DNA of 64,000 bases from Bradyrhizobiaceae bacterium (GTDB taxonomy: Bacteria; Pseudomonadota; Alphaproteobacteria; Rhizobiales; Xanthobacteraceae): the NCBI GenBank assembly GCA_020853885.1, contig JADYXZ010000019.1, positions 124,001 through 188,000 on the forward strand. Direction: 5' to 3'. Shown in pieces: positions 11,434 through 20,382 of the stretch; the stretch's first letter is position 1; each line of letters begins with the position of its first letter. A program made the translations under genes and the position numbers. Below the pieces are notes generated by a model. That model was given only the letters and a program-made list of their open reading frames with translations, did no database searches and had not been told where the DNA came from.

Positions 11434-12021
11434 ATGCCACGCGTCCTGAAGGATCTCGAGCAGATTTCCGTCGGCGCCAGCATCTTCATTGTCGTTGGCC
11501 TGCTTGCAGCGCAGGCGGCTGGCCTCTTCGCCTTGGGCCTCCCGCTCGTCTGCGCGTGTGGCTATGTCGATTTCTGGCACGGGAATCCGTCCGGTCCGGA
11601 AACGTCGCAGCATCTCATCGATTGGTACACCTTCACGCACGTCGTTCACGGCTTCGGCTTTTACCTGCTGCTGTGGCTGTTGTTTCCGCAGACATCCTTC
11701 GGCCTGCGCCTGTTGCTCGCCGTCGGACTGGAAGCGGGATGGGAAGTCTTTGAGAACACCCCGTTTGTGATGGAGCGCTATCGTCAATCCGCGCTCGCGC
11801 GGGGCTATTTCGGCGACAGTGTCGTCAATTCGATGTTCGACACGCTGGCAATGATCGTCGGCTTCGTGTGGGCGCGGCTCTCGCCCCTGTGGGCAAGCAT
11901 CCTCGCCGTCGTCGCGATCGAGCTTTTCCTCGGCTACATGATCCGCGACAACTTCACGCTCAACGTCATTCAGCTCGTCTATCCGAGCGAGGCGATCTCG
12001 AGCTGGCAATTCGGCGGCTGA
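11434..12021 (+). CDS. DUF2585 / UPF0314 family membrane protein
   Basis: 195 residues from the ATG at 11434, chosen for GAAGGAG 7 bases upstream; the frame is open back to 11239 inside the previous gene. Four to five hydrophobic helices are visible. The pattern SQHLIDWYTFTHVVHGFGFY, then LEAGWEVFENTPFVMERYR and the GDSVVNSMFDT block matches DUF2585 proteins, which are widespread in Hyphomicrobiales. His, Glu and Asp residues in these blocks are conserved and could bind a metal, but the function is unknown. Confidence 0.87.
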   Translation: MPRVLKDLEQISVGASIFIVVGLLAAQAAGLFALGLPLVCACGYVDFWHGNPSGPETSQHLIDWYTFTHVVHGFGFYLLLWLLFPQTSFGLRLLLAVGLEAGWEVFENTPFVMERYRQSALARGYFGDSVVNSMFDTLAMIVGFVWARLSPLWASILAVVAIELFLGYMIRDNFTLNVIQLVYPSEAISSWQFGG

Positions 12022-12024
12022 GCT

Positions 12025-12624
12025 TCACTTCAGATAGACGTGCACCGCCGCGCCGACCTGCACGCGATTGTAGAGGTCGATCACGTCGTCGTTGGTCATG
12101 CGGAAGCAGCCGGAAGAGACGGCTTGGCCGATCGTCTCCGGCTCGTTTGAGCCGTGAATGCGGTAGAGCGTCGAGCCGAGATAGATCGCGCGCGCGCCGA
12201 GCGGGTTGTCCGGCCCGCCTTTCATGTAGCGCGGCAGGTCCGGCTGGCGTGCGAGCATCTGCGGCGGCGGCACCCAGTCCGGCCATTCGCGCTTCTGCGA
12301 GACCTTGTGCACGCCGGACCAGCGGAATCCGTCACGGCCGACGCCGATGCCGTACTTGAGCGCGCGGTTCTCATCGAGCACGAAATAGAGGCGCCGCTCG
12401 GCCGTATTGATGATGATCGAGCCCGGCGCGTACCGCCGCCCGTCGAAGGCGACGGTGGTTTTCGGGACCGGGCTGCCGATCAGCCCGCTGCGCCCGATCG
12501 GCCCGATCGAGCGCCCCGTGTCGCGGTCGATCATCTCGTATTGAAGGAATTGCGCTGCCGCCGGTGCGGAGAGGAAGAGCGCGCAGGCAGAGAGAGCCAG
12601 CGAATGGATGACAGCCGATCGCAT
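12025..12624 (-). CDS. L,D-transpeptidase (YkuD domain), exported
   Basis: 199 residues from the ATG at 12624. A Sec signal (MRSAVIHSLALSACALFLS...) is cleaved near AAAQ (22-25). The YkuD domain spans about residues 66-198. It contains IHGSN (H157) and the catalytic SSGCFRM (C173), the expected His/Cys spacing. It would form 3-3 crosslinks in peptidoglycan or attach proteins to it in the periplasm. The open frame extends upstream to 12741, but the signal peptide fixes the start. It converges with the DUF2585 gene, 3 bp between stops. Confidence 0.94.
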   Translation of the reverse strand: MRSAVIHSLALSACALFLSAPAAAQFLQYEMIDRDTGRSIGPIGRSGLIGSPVPKTTVAFDGRRYAPGSIIINTAERRLYFVLDENRALKYGIGVGRDGFRWSGVHKVSQKREWPDWVPPPQMLARQPDLPRYMKGGPDNPLGARAIYLGSTLYRIHGSNEPETIGQAVSSGCFRMTNDDVIDLYNRVQVGAAVHVYLK

Positions 12625-12857
12625 CGAGGAAGCCCCCGTCTGTCGCCGATTGAGATTCGGCTTTGCTGCGTTACTCGCAATTGAACGCCACAAAACATCC
12701 TGCGCCGCAATAGATTTTGGGCAAGCGGAGCCCGTTCTCACTCGATTGTGCTCGCGGGGCGGCGCCGGATAACTGTCGCGTCATGTCATCCGTCGCATGA
12801 CCGACATCTGAACGTCTTTTCTCACGCCGTCCTGACACGTCGGGCTCGCTGTTCGCG

Positions 12858-13103
12858 CTAGTTCAACTGTGCCAGGTAGGAAATCCCATCCTTCGCCAGC
12901 CGGTCGGTGCGCTGTTCTCCGGTCCGGGCGGTCTCGATAATCCGCTTGGCGAGCAGCGCACGGGTAGCGGCTTCACAACTGGCGTCCGCCAGGGGATGCC
13001 CGGATGACTTGAATTCATGCCATGCCTTCTCGAAGGCGTTCGCAAGCGCCTGCGTCATTTCCGGAGTAAAGCCGCCGCGCTCAAGAAGAGAACGTATTGG
13101 CAT
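12858..13103 (-). CDS. Small conserved-looking hypothetical protein
   Basis: 81 residues from the ATG at 13103, which has GAGGGAG seven bases upstream; 19 more codons are open upstream without such a site. The sequence MPIRSLLERGGFTPEMTQAL looks like the many short helical proteins of Bradyrhizobium relatives that begin MPIRxLLxxxxF. A central amphipathic helix and ALLAKRIIETARTGEQ follow. No catalytic motif or membrane segment is visible, and I cannot assign a role. Confidence 0.65.
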   Translation of the reverse strand: MPIRSLLERGGFTPEMTQALANAFEKAWHEFKSSGHPLADASCEAATRALLAKRIIETARTGEQRTDRLAKDGISYLAQLN

Positions 13104-13273
13104 TCGGTCGCTCCCTCGGCAATTACACCGTGAAACTGCGAGGGCGTGTAAAAGTTCCATTCACGGAACGCAGCTCACCCACCCCAAAGATGAATCCGTG
13201 CCCGTAGCGTGCGTTGAACGAATTGTTTTGAACGACGTTTAAGAGATGCGGTGGCGACAATGATTGATGCGCC

Positions 13274-13486
13274 ATGCAACACCAAAAGCAGAGCTTTCTT
13301 GGATGGCTCTCAAGCATCTGGCGAGACCGGCGTGGTGAGCACGCCCCCTCGATACGGCAATTCGAGTTCGAGTTTCGCGAGCCTGCGGCATCGCTGGACG
13401 ACCCCGCTACGCAGGCGAGAATTGGCGACTTCATCCAGCGCTATTCCAGGCGTGATGAAGACAGGATCAGGACAATGATCCACTGA
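13274..13486 (+). CDS. Possible small hypothetical protein
   Basis: 70 codons from ATG at 13274 with acceptable third-position GC. The product is charged and soluble: MQHQKQSFLGWLSSIWRD, then an acidic middle and a basic end. No clear Shine-Dalgarno precedes it, and another frame (ATG at 13251) overlaps it. I do not recognise it. It is listed because it best fills the gap before the tRNA. Confidence 0.33.
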   Translation: MQHQKQSFLGWLSSIWRDRRGEHAPSIRQFEFEFREPAASLDDPATQARIGDFIQRYSRRDEDRIRTMIH

Positions 13487-13567
13487 GGGGCAGGCTGTGA
13501 GATGCCGCGTGATCGCAGAAGGATCTACCCGAGTTCGGACGATGCGTGATGCCGCCGGGCAGTTGGA

Positions 13568-13642
13568 TGGTGGGCGCTATAGGGATTGAACCTATGACCT
13601 TTCCCGTGTGAAGGGAACGCTCTCCCGCTGAGCTAAGCGCCC
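13568..13642 (-). tRNA. tRNA-Val (CAC anticodon)
   Basis: Read on the minus strand, a full cloverleaf is visible. The acceptor GGGCGCT pairs with AGCGCCC, the D-arm is GCTCAGCGGGAGAGC, and the anticodon stem TTCCC/GGGAA encloses TTCACAC. The T-arm ATAGG-TTCAATC-CCTAT is followed by A and an encoded CCA. The anticodon CAC reads the GUG valine codon. Without CCA the gene ends at 13571. Confidence 0.97.
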
Positions 13643-13707
13643 GGTCCGAAGCGGGGATGTAAGGAAGGGGGCCGCGGCGTGTCAAGCAAGCCGCGCGTAG
13701 CCGCCCG

Positions 13708-14379
13708 TCAGCGCAGCAGCTCCGCAAGCGCCGCCGGCACCTCGTCGAGCCGGTCGATCAGCCGGTCGGCGCCGAGCGCCGCCGCTTCCCGGTCGCGATA
13801 GCCGTAGGAGACGGCGATCACCGGCACCCTGGCCGCCCGCGCCGTGGCCACGTCCGTCATCGAGTCGCCGATCATGATGGTCCGTGCCGGGCTGCCGCCC
13901 GCGCGGGCGACCGCGCCGAGGAGGTGGCCGGGGTCGGGCTTGCGCACGCCGAACGTGTCCGGTCCCGCGATCACCGAGAAACGGGCGGCCAGCCCCAGCA
14001 TCGACAGGAGCTTCACCGCGAACCGCTCGTACTTGTTGGTCACCACGACAAGATGCGCGTCGCCCGCCGCGAGCTGCTCCAGCATCTCCGCCGCGCCGGG
14101 GAATGCCTTCGAATGGTCGGCGAGGTGGTCTTCATAGAACTCGAGGAAACGCGCGAACATCCGCTCCATGTCCGCGGCATCCGGGCGCATGCCGTGAAAC
14201 GTGAGGCCGCGCTCGATCAGCACGCGCGCGCCGCCGCCGAACAGGCCGTGCGCATCCTCCATGCTGATGGGCGCAAGCCCTGCCTCGGACAGCACCGTAT
14301 TCAGCGCGGCGAGGAGGTCGGGGGCGGTATCGACGAGGGTACCGTCGAGGTCGAAGGCGACCGTGGGGCGAGGGGACAT
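13708..14379 (-). CDS. gph: Phosphoglycolate phosphatase-like HAD hydrolase
   Basis: 223 residues, the standard Gph length. HAD motif I is [10 protein letters not shown] with D10 and D12; motif II (VVTN), the motif III lysine ([12 protein letters not shown]) and motif IV ([12 protein letters not shown]) follow in order. It would hydrolyse 2-phosphoglycolate, from DNA repair or Rubisco side reactions, to glycolate. HAD specificity is hard to read from sequence, so other phosphate esters are possible. It is divergent from rpiA across about 125 bp. Confidence 0.88.
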   Translation of the reverse strand: MSPRPTVAFDLDGTLVDTAPDLLAALNTVLSEAGLAPISMEDAHGLFGGGARVLIERGLTFHGMRPDAADMERMFARFLEFYEDHLADHSKAFPGAAEMLEQLAAGDAHLVVVTNKYERFAVKLLSMLGLAARFSVIAGPDTFGVRKPDPGHLLGAVARAGGSPARTIMIGDSMTDVATARAARVPVIAVSYGYRDREAAALGADRLIDRLDEVPAALAELLR

Positions 14380-14505
14380 GGCGCCGTTCGCCTACAATTG
14401 CCGCCGCCGAAAGTCCATGTCTGCCCGCGTCCGGCGCCGCATTGGCGGCCTGCCGCGGGCATGCTACCACCCGGCCGATCCCGCCGTTCCGCCCAGAATC
14501 TCCGG

Positions 14506-15225
14506 ATGCTTGCTGCGCAGACCGCCAACCGTGTCGATGCCCTGAAGCGCGAGGCGGCCGCGGCCGCGCTCGAATTCGTGCGCCCCGGCATGCGCCTCGG
14601 CCTCGGCACCGGCTCGACCGCCGCTCACTTCGTCGAGCTGCTGGCCGAGCGCGTGCGCGACGGGCTGAACGTGATCGGCGTGCCCACCTCGGAAGCGACC
14701 AAAAGTCAGGCCGCGCGTCTCGGCGTGCCGCTCGCCACGCTCGATGAGCAGCCGGAGCTCGATCTCACGGTTGACGGCGCCGACGAGCTGGATCGCGATC
14801 TCAATCTCATCAAGGGCGGCGGCGGCGCGCTGCTGCGCGAGAAGATCGTCGCCAACGCCTCGCGCGAGATGATCGTCATCGCCGACGAGAGCAAATTGGT
14901 CGATCGGCTCGGCCGCTATCCGCTGCCGATCGAGGTCGTGGATTTCGGTCTGGCTGCGACCGAGCGCGCCGTGGCGGCCGCCTTGAAGAGCGCCGGCTAC
15001 AGCGCGGACCTGAAATTGCGACGCAAACCGGACGGCCATGTTTTCGTCACGGATCAAGGACACCACATTCTCGACGCAGGGCTGGGGGCCATTCCGGACG
15101 CGCCGTCCCTCGCGCGCCGTCTTGCCGAGCTGCCCGGCGTCGTCGAACATGGGCTTTTTATCGGATTGGCTCGTCGGGCGATTCTCGCAGGCCAGAACGG
15201 CGTGCGCGTCATCGACCGCTCCTGA
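14506..15225 (+). CDS. rpiA: Ribose-5-phosphate isomerase A
   Basis: 239 residues from the ATG at 14506; the frame is open far upstream, but only this start fits the family. The motifs [12 protein letters not shown] (33-44), the catalytic region TVDGADELD (88-96) and [11 protein letters not shown] (103-113) are intact. The enzyme interconverts ribose 5-phosphate and ribulose 5-phosphate in the pentose phosphate pathway. It lies 25 bp upstream of the DUF2059 gene and may share its transcript. Confidence 0.96.
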   Translation: MLAAQTANRVDALKREAAAAALEFVRPGMRLGLGTGSTAAHFVELLAERVRDGLNVIGVPTSEATKSQAARLGVPLATLDEQPELDLTVDGADELDRDLNLIKGGGGALLREKIVANASREMIVIADESKLVDRLGRYPLPIEVVDFGLAATERAVAAALKSAGYSADLKLRRKPDGHVFVTDQGHHILDAGLGAIPDAPSLARRLAELPGVVEHGLFIGLARRAILAGQNGVRVIDRS

Positions 15226-15250
15226 GCGTTCCATCGAAGGGGAGTTTCCA

Positions 15251-15742
15251 ATGTTTCGTTCAATGATCGCGGCAGTGCTGCTCGTCGCCCTGACCGCCTT
15301 CAGCAATGCCGCGATGGCGCAGTCCGCGACGGGCAACGTCGGGCTCGCCCACAGCGTGGTTCTGGCATCGGGCGCGAGCCGCTCCTTTGACGGCGTCATC
15401 CCCTCGATCCTCGGCCAGTCCCTGAACGTCTTCATTCAGCAGAACCCCGACCTGCAGAAGGAACTCACCGAGGCGATGAAGACCATCGCGCCCGGGTTCG
15501 AGAAGCGGAAGGACGAGATCATCAACATCATCGCCGCGGTCTATGCGACCCGCTTCACCGACGCCGAGCTGAAGGAATTGCTCGCCTTCTATAACTCCGC
15601 CACCGGCAAGAAGATGGTGTCGGTGCTGCCCAGCATTCTCGAAGAGAGCTTCGTGAAGACCCAGGAATGGAGCGGAAAGATCTCCGAGGAGATCGTCCAG
15701 GGCCTGCGCGCGGAAATGAAGAAACGGGGACACACGATCTGA
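15251..15742 (+). CDS. Exported DUF2059 domain protein
   Basis: 163 residues from the ATG at 15251 behind GGGGAG. The first 23 residues (MFRSMIAAVLLVALTAFSNA...) form a Sec signal with cleavage after AMA. The rest is helical and contains the DUF2059 landmark RFTDAELKELLAFYNSATGK near residue 100. The family is periplasmic and of unknown biochemical role. A weak GC hairpin with a short T-run lies about 15-45 bp past the stop. Confidence 0.87.
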   Translation: MFRSMIAAVLLVALTAFSNAAMAQSATGNVGLAHSVVLASGASRSFDGVIPSILGQSLNVFIQQNPDLQKELTEAMKTIAPGFEKRKDEIINIIAAVYATRFTDAELKELLAFYNSATGKKMVSVLPSILEESFVKTQEWSGKISEEIVQGLRAEMKKRGHTI

Positions 15743-15830
15743 GGCCGCGCCGCCTTTCCGCGTCCGCATCGACGCGGGTCCGTTTTGCCTTGATCCATCT
15801 CTGCTCCCGCTGAGCCGCTGAGACAGGTGC

Positions 15831-17186
15831 ATGGCAGAGTTCGACGTCGATCTCTTTGTCATGGGCGCCGGTTCGGGCGGCGTCCGCGCGGCGCGCATTG
15901 CCGCCGAGCACGGCGCGCGCGTCATGGTCGCGGAGGAGGACAGGGTCGGCGGCACCTGCGTGATCCGCGGCTGCGTTCCCAAGAAGCTCCTCGTCTATGC
16001 GAGCCGCTTCGCCTACGAGTTCGAGGCGGCGGCGGGCTTCGGCTGGACGATCAAGGGCGCGAAGTTCGATTGGCCCACGCTGATCGCCAACAAGGACAAG
16101 GAGATCGCGCGCCTCGAGGCGGCCTATCGCGCGACGCTCGCGCGCAACAAGGTCGAGATCGTCGGCAGCCGCGCCGTTCTCGAAGACGCCCATACCGTGC
16201 GCTTGCTGAAGACGGGCGCGCGCATCCGCGCCGACAAGGTCCTGATTGCGGCGGGCGGGCATCCGACCCTGCCGGAGATCCCCGGCGCCGATCTGACGAT
16301 CACCTCCAACGAAGCCTTCCACCTGAAGAAGTTTCCGCGCCGTATCGTGATCCAGGGCGGCGGCTATATCGCGCTCGAGTTCGCCTGCCTGTTTGCCGGT
16401 CTCGGATCGCGTGTCACCGTGGTTCACCGCGGCGACGAGATCCTACGCGGGTTCGATGACGATGTCCGGCACCACGCCCGCGTCGAGATGCAGGAGCGCG
16501 GCATCCAGTTTGTCCTCCAGCACACCGTCGCCTCCGTCGAGAAGAAGGGACGCGCGCTCTGTGCGCGGCTCTCCGACGGCGCCGCGATCGAAGCCGATCA
16601 GGTGATGTTCGCCATCGGCCGCAAGCCCAACACCTTCGGCATCGGGCTGGAGCAGGCCGGTGTTGCGCTCGACAGCCGCGGCGCGGTTGTCGTCGATGCA
16701 TCGTCGCGCTCTTCCGTGCCGTCGATCTACGCGATCGGCGATATCACCGATCGCCTGCAGCTCACGCCCGTTGCCATCCGCGAAGGCCAGGCGTTTGCCG
16801 ACAGCGTCTTCGGCAACAAGCCGTGGACCGTCGACCATGCGAACGTGCCGACGGCCGTCTTCTGCGAGCCGGAAATCGGCGTGGTCGGCCTGAGCGAAAC
16901 CGAAGCGAAGGCCGACGGGCGCGCGATCGACGTCTACCGCACGAGCTTCCGTCCCATGAAGGCGACCTTGTCGGGCCGCGCAACCACGGTGCTGATGAAG
17001 CTCGTGGTCGACCGGGAATCGGATAAGGTGCTCGGCGTGCATATCGTCGGGGAGGGGGCTGCCGAGATGATCCAGCTCGCCGCCATCGCCGTGAAGATGG
17101 GCGCGCGCAAGGCGGACTTCGACGCCACCGTTGCGCTGCATCCGACCGCGGCCGAAGAGCTCGTCACCATGCGGGCGAAGGTATGA
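15831..17186 (+). CDS. gor: Glutathione-disulfide reductase
   Basis: 451 residues. The FAD-binding start GAGSGGVRAARIAAEHGA and the redox-active disulfide GGTCVIRGCVP (C43, C48) are present. The NADPH-binding GGGYIALEFACLFAGLGS lies near residue 185. The C-terminal active-site His-Glu pair is in LHPTAAEE (H437). It recycles GSSG to GSH with NADPH in the cytoplasm. Its stop overlaps the ATG of the amine oxidase gene (ATGA), so the two are coupled. It would supply glutathione for the GSTs and the Atm1-type exporter in this window. Confidence 0.95.
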   Translation: MAEFDVDLFVMGAGSGGVRAARIAAEHGARVMVAEEDRVGGTCVIRGCVPKKLLVYASRFAYEFEAAAGFGWTIKGAKFDWPTLIANKDKEIARLEAAYRATLARNKVEIVGSRAVLEDAHTVRLLKTGARIRADKVLIAAGGHPTLPEIPGADLTITSNEAFHLKKFPRRIVIQGGGYIALEFACLFAGLGSRVTVVHRGDEILRGFDDDVRHHARVEMQERGIQFVLQHTVASVEKKGRALCARLSDGAAIEADQVMFAIGRKPNTFGIGLEQAGVALDSRGAVVVDASSRSSVPSIYAIGDITDRLQLTPVAIREGQAFADSVFGNKPWTVDHANVPTAVFCEPEIGVVGLSETEAKADGRAIDVYRTSFRPMKATLSGRATTVLMKLVVDRESDKVLGVHIVGEGAAEMIQLAAIAVKMGARKADFDATVALHPTAAEELVTMRAKV

Positions 17187-18523
17187 GCAGGCGGCTCTCC
17201 CGCCGCGACCTGCTGGCCGGCCTTGCCGGCGCTTCTCTGCTGCCCGCGCTGCCGCGCCTGACCTTTGCGCAGGGCAGCGCGCTGCCGGCCAACCCCGATG
17301 TCGCGATCATCGGCGCCGGCTCCGCCGGGCTTTCCGCCGCGCGTACCTTGATTGCCGCGGGCAAGAGCGTCGTCGTGCTTGAGGCGATGAACCGCATCGG
17401 CGGCCGCGCCTTCGCCGAGAGCGAGACCTTCGGCGTTCCCTTCGACTGGGGCTGCGCCTGGATTCACTCCGCCGACCGCAACCCGTATTTTCCGCTCGCC
17501 AAGGAGTGGGGCTTCACCCTCGCGCAACACGACGACTCGCTCGATCGCGCCTATTACGGCTCCCGCCGCCTGACGCCGAAGGAGATGGGCCGCGTCAAGC
17601 GCATCTACCGGGAGATCATTCACGTCAACGAGGCCGCCGCGCGCCGCCGCGACGGCGCCGTGTCGAGCGTCCGCCCGATCCGCACGCCGGAAGAGCAGAT
17701 CGCCGCGACCTTCATGGGCCCGATGGACATGGCGGTGGATTTCGACGAGCTCGCGATCCGCGACTACGACGACCAGGCCGAGCTCGAGCCGAACTATCTC
17801 GTGCGCGAGGGCTTCGGCTCCGTGGTGAAACGCCTCGGCGACGGCGTGCCGGTGTCGCTTTTCACGCCGGTCAAGCGCGTCCGCTACGGCGGCCCCGGCG
17901 TCGTGCTGGAGACGGACAAGGGCGACGTGACGGCGCGCGCCTGCATCGTCACGGTCTCGACCGGCGTGTTGCGTGCGGGCTCGATCGCGTTCGATCCCGT
18001 GCTGCCCGGCTGGAAGGAGCAGGCGATTGCCGACGTGCCGATGGCGATGCTCGCCAAGATCCCGCTGCTCCTCGACGGCGAGCGCTTCGGGCTGCAGCCT
18101 TTCGAGGACATGATCTGCGAGCAGCCGAGCAATCAGGACATCTATTTCCTCGCGTTTCCGTTCGACTCCAATCTGTTGATCGGCTTCGTCGGCGGCGATT
18201 TCGGCTGGGAGCTGAGCGCCGCCGGCCGCGAGATCGCCGCCGATTTCGCGGTCGGCGCGCTGAAGCGCATCTTCGGCGCAGACGCCGGCAAGCACATCGT
18301 CAAGTCGGATATGACGCGGTGGGGAGCCAATCCATGGGTGCGCGGCGCCTATTCCGCCGCCCGCCCGGGGCGCACGGCCGCGCGCCGCGAGCTCGGGCGG
18401 CCGGTGGCGAACCGCCTGTTCTTCGCGGGCGAGGCGCTGGCCGGCGAGTTCGCGCAGACCTGCGGCGGCGCTGCCCTCAGCGGACGGGCGACGGCGCGCG
18501 AAGTGCTGAAGGTCGTCGCCTGA
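17183..18523 (+). CDS. Tat-exported flavin amine oxidase
   Basis: 446 residues. The N-terminus MSRRLSRRDLLAGLAGASL is a twin-arginine signal, so the FAD protein is probably exported folded. The mature part begins with the dinucleotide motif IIGAGSAGLSAARTLIAAG and LEAMNRIGGRA, as in the MAO/polyamine oxidase family. It ends with FFAGEALAGEFAQTCGGA, the conserved FAD-contacting C-terminal motif. Substrates could be amines, polyamines or amino acids. It starts within the gor stop codon, a tight coupling whose logic is unclear. Confidence 0.88.
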   Translation: MSRRLSRRDLLAGLAGASLLPALPRLTFAQGSALPANPDVAIIGAGSAGLSAARTLIAAGKSVVVLEAMNRIGGRAFAESETFGVPFDWGCAWIHSADRNPYFPLAKEWGFTLAQHDDSLDRAYYGSRRLTPKEMGRVKRIYREIIHVNEAAARRRDGAVSSVRPIRTPEEQIAATFMGPMDMAVDFDELAIRDYDDQAELEPNYLVREGFGSVVKRLGDGVPVSLFTPVKRVRYGGPGVVLETDKGDVTARACIVTVSTGVLRAGSIAFDPVLPGWKEQAIADVPMAMLAKIPLLLDGERFGLQPFEDMICEQPSNQDIYFLAFPFDSNLLIGFVGGDFGWELSAAGREIAADFAVGALKRIFGADAGKHIVKSDMTRWGANPWVRGAYSAARPGRTAARRELGRPVANRLFFAGEALAGEFAQTCGGAALSGRATAREVLKVVA

Positions 18524-18557
18524 ACGCGCATTGGCGCGGATTCGGTTCAGTCGAAAT

Positions 18558-18631
18558 ACTCCGCTCATTCCCGCGAAAGCGGGAATCCAGAGATTTTAGC
18601 CCTGGGTCCCCGCTTTCGCGGGGACGAACGG
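18558..18631. repeat. Palindromic repeat family B, copy 1
   Basis: Two hairpin modules lie back to back: TCATTCCCGCGAAAGCGGGAA, read as short arms around GCGAAAGC, and GTCCCCGCTTTCGCGGGGAC. They are bracketed by CCGCTC and its partner GAACGG. The same composite occurs at 34891 and 48637. It lies between two convergent genes. Confidence 0.9.
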
Positions 18632-18660
18632 ATTTGGTTCAACTCAAATGGAACGGGAGG

Positions 18661-19386
18661 TTAGACCAGCCGCTCGATCAGCGCGCCGACGCCATAGGCG
18701 AAGCCGGCGGCGACAATTCCGATCCCGAGCGTTTCCAGGCCCGACGCCCACCACGATTGCACCGACCATCGGCTCTTGGCCGATCCGATCAGGAAGAAGG
18801 CAAGCGCGCTTGCCATCGTCGCGACCGCAACCGAATTCTCCAGCCCGAATACGAACGGAATGAGCGGCAGGCTGCCGGCCGCGATGAATCCCGCATAGGT
18901 CGCAAGCGCGGCGCGGAGCGGCGAGCGGCCGTCGAACGCGACGCCGTATTCCTCGGCGAGCATCGTGTCGATCCACACCCTGCGCCGCGATGTGATCAGG
19001 CTCGTGATCGACTCCAGCGCGCTGCCGGTGAATCCCTTGTTCCGGTAGATCTGCCGGATTTCGTGCTCTTCGCCCTTGGGGTGCTGCTCGATGTGCCGGT
19101 GTTCGACTTCGCGCAGATGCGCCGCGCGCTGCAGCGCCGTCCGCGTCGCCGTGAAGTTTCCCGCCGCCATGGAGAAGCCGTCGGCAACGAGATTGGCGAC
19201 GCCGAGAATGATGATGACGCGCGGCGGCAGGTGCGCGCCGACCGCGCTCGCGAGGATGGCAAACGTGGTGACCGTGCCGTCGATCGCGCCATAGATGGCG
19301 TCCGGCAGGTAGCTCGTGCTCGGCCCGCGCGAAAGCCGTTCCGCGATCGCGTCGGGTTCGTGCGAATGCTGTCCGTCTTTCGCCAT
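18661..19386 (-). CDS. VIT1/CCC1 family membrane transporter
   Basis: 241 residues. After a 20-residue soluble start comes the VIT1/CCC1 signature: AIYGAIDGTVTTFAILASAVGA, then ILGVANLVADGFSMAAGNF, including the conserved Asp, Gly and Met residues of the iron/manganese exporter fold. A charged loop with several His and Glu residues (about 88-105, EVEHRHIEQHPKGEEHE) could bind metal. Three further helices complete five membrane spans. It probably moves Fe2+ or Mn2+ across the inner membrane. The gene converges with the amine oxidase gene across repeat B1. Confidence 0.88.
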   Translation of the reverse strand: MAKDGQHSHEPDAIAERLSRGPSTSYLPDAIYGAIDGTVTTFAILASAVGAHLPPRVIIILGVANLVADGFSMAAGNFTATRTALQRAAHLREVEHRHIEQHPKGEEHEIRQIYRNKGFTGSALESITSLITSRRRVWIDTMLAEEYGVAFDGRSPLRAALATYAGFIAAGSLPLIPFVFGLENSVAVATMASALAFFLIGSAKSRWSVQSWWASGLETLGIGIVAAGFAYGVGALIERLV

Positions 19387-19406
19387 CGGTTCACATCACC
19401 ATCGCG

Positions 19407-20294
19407 TCAGCTCGATCGCTGCAGCCACGCGGCTGCGTCGCGCCACAACGTATCGCGGAACTCGGGTCGAAAATAGTTAAAGTGGCCGATCCTGCGCGCG
19501 TCGGCATCATTCGGTTCGACCGTGATGTGCTCGGGCTTCGTCCCCGTGTAGCCTTGCAGGAGCCGCGCGATGGCCGGCGGCGTCGCCCACGGATCGTCCG
19601 CGAGTCCGACCGCGCGCAGCGCGCCTTTGTAGTGCGGGTAGTTCGCACGCGCGTCGAGCGTCTCGTCGTCGAACAGATAGTTCGGCTTCAGGCACCAGCC
19701 CGCCCATTCGAGAAAGACGTCGCGCGGCAGCCCCTCGCCGAGACCGATGCCCGCCGGAAGATAGCCGACCGTCCGCGCAACGAGCGGCCCGATGAAGCGC
19801 AGCATGATGTAGGCGCGATAGCGCTCGCTCGCCGGCGTGAGATAGCGCCAGTAGCCCGCCTGCGACGCGACGAGCAGCGCGCGGTGCACCTTGCCGTTGT
19901 TCGGGATGAGCCCAAGCGCCTGTCCGCCGAACGAATGGCCGACATAGACGAGCGGCTTTTCCGGATTGAGCCCGCTCGCGAAATCGACGGCCGCCGTGGC
20001 GTCGAGCGCGGCCCAGTCGCGCATCCGGCCCCGAAAGCCGCGCAGCGACTTCGGCCGTGAGCCGCCGACGCCCCGGTAGTCGAAATCGAGGACATCGAAG
20101 CCCTGCTCGGCGAGATAGGCGGCAAACCGCCCATAGAACCCGCGCGGGACGGCGGTGGCCGGCGCAATCAGGGCGGTGGCGATCGGCGTCCCGGCCGGGC
20201 TGCGCCGGGTCGCCGCCAGCGGAAAGCCGTCGCGCGCGGGGATCGTCAGTTCGGTTTGCTTAACCGCTTCAGGCGTATTCAGGCGCTGGTCCAT
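19407..20294 (-). CDS. Alpha/beta hydrolase, serine aminopeptidase-like
   Basis: 295 residues from the ATG at 20294. The open frame runs on to 20708 under the divergent DAHP synthase gene, so the longer form is unlikely. The nucleophile elbow is GHSFGGQ at about residues 120-126. DYRGVGGSR and the acid and His regions near the C-terminus (HFNYF) fit the hydrolase fold. The ligand is unknown; relatives include lysophospholipase- and serine aminopeptidase-like enzymes. No signal peptide is visible. Confidence 0.84.
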   Translation of the reverse strand: MDQRLNTPEAVKQTELTIPARDGFPLAATRRSPAGTPIATALIAPATAVPRGFYGRFAAYLAEQGFDVLDFDYRGVGGSRPKSLRGFRGRMRDWAALDATAAVDFASGLNPEKPLVYVGHSFGGQALGLIPNNGKVHRALLVASQAGYWRYLTPASERYRAYIMLRFIGPLVARTVGYLPAGIGLGEGLPRDVFLEWAGWCLKPNYLFDDETLDARANYPHYKGALRAVGLADDPWATPPAIARLLQGYTGTKPEHITVEPNDADARRIGHFNYFRPEFRDTLWRDAAAWLQRSS

Positions 20295-20382
20295 GCCCCA
20301 CAATCCGGTTTCGCGGTGCAGCGGGCCTCGTGTATAACCCGCCGCATTCCGGGGCGTCTCCCCCGGGTTGTTGGAGTATGTG

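Noticed and set aside
13924-14505. N-terminal extension of rpiA by 194 codons
   Set aside because: It runs under the divergent gph gene; RpiA family length and the ATG at 14506 fit.
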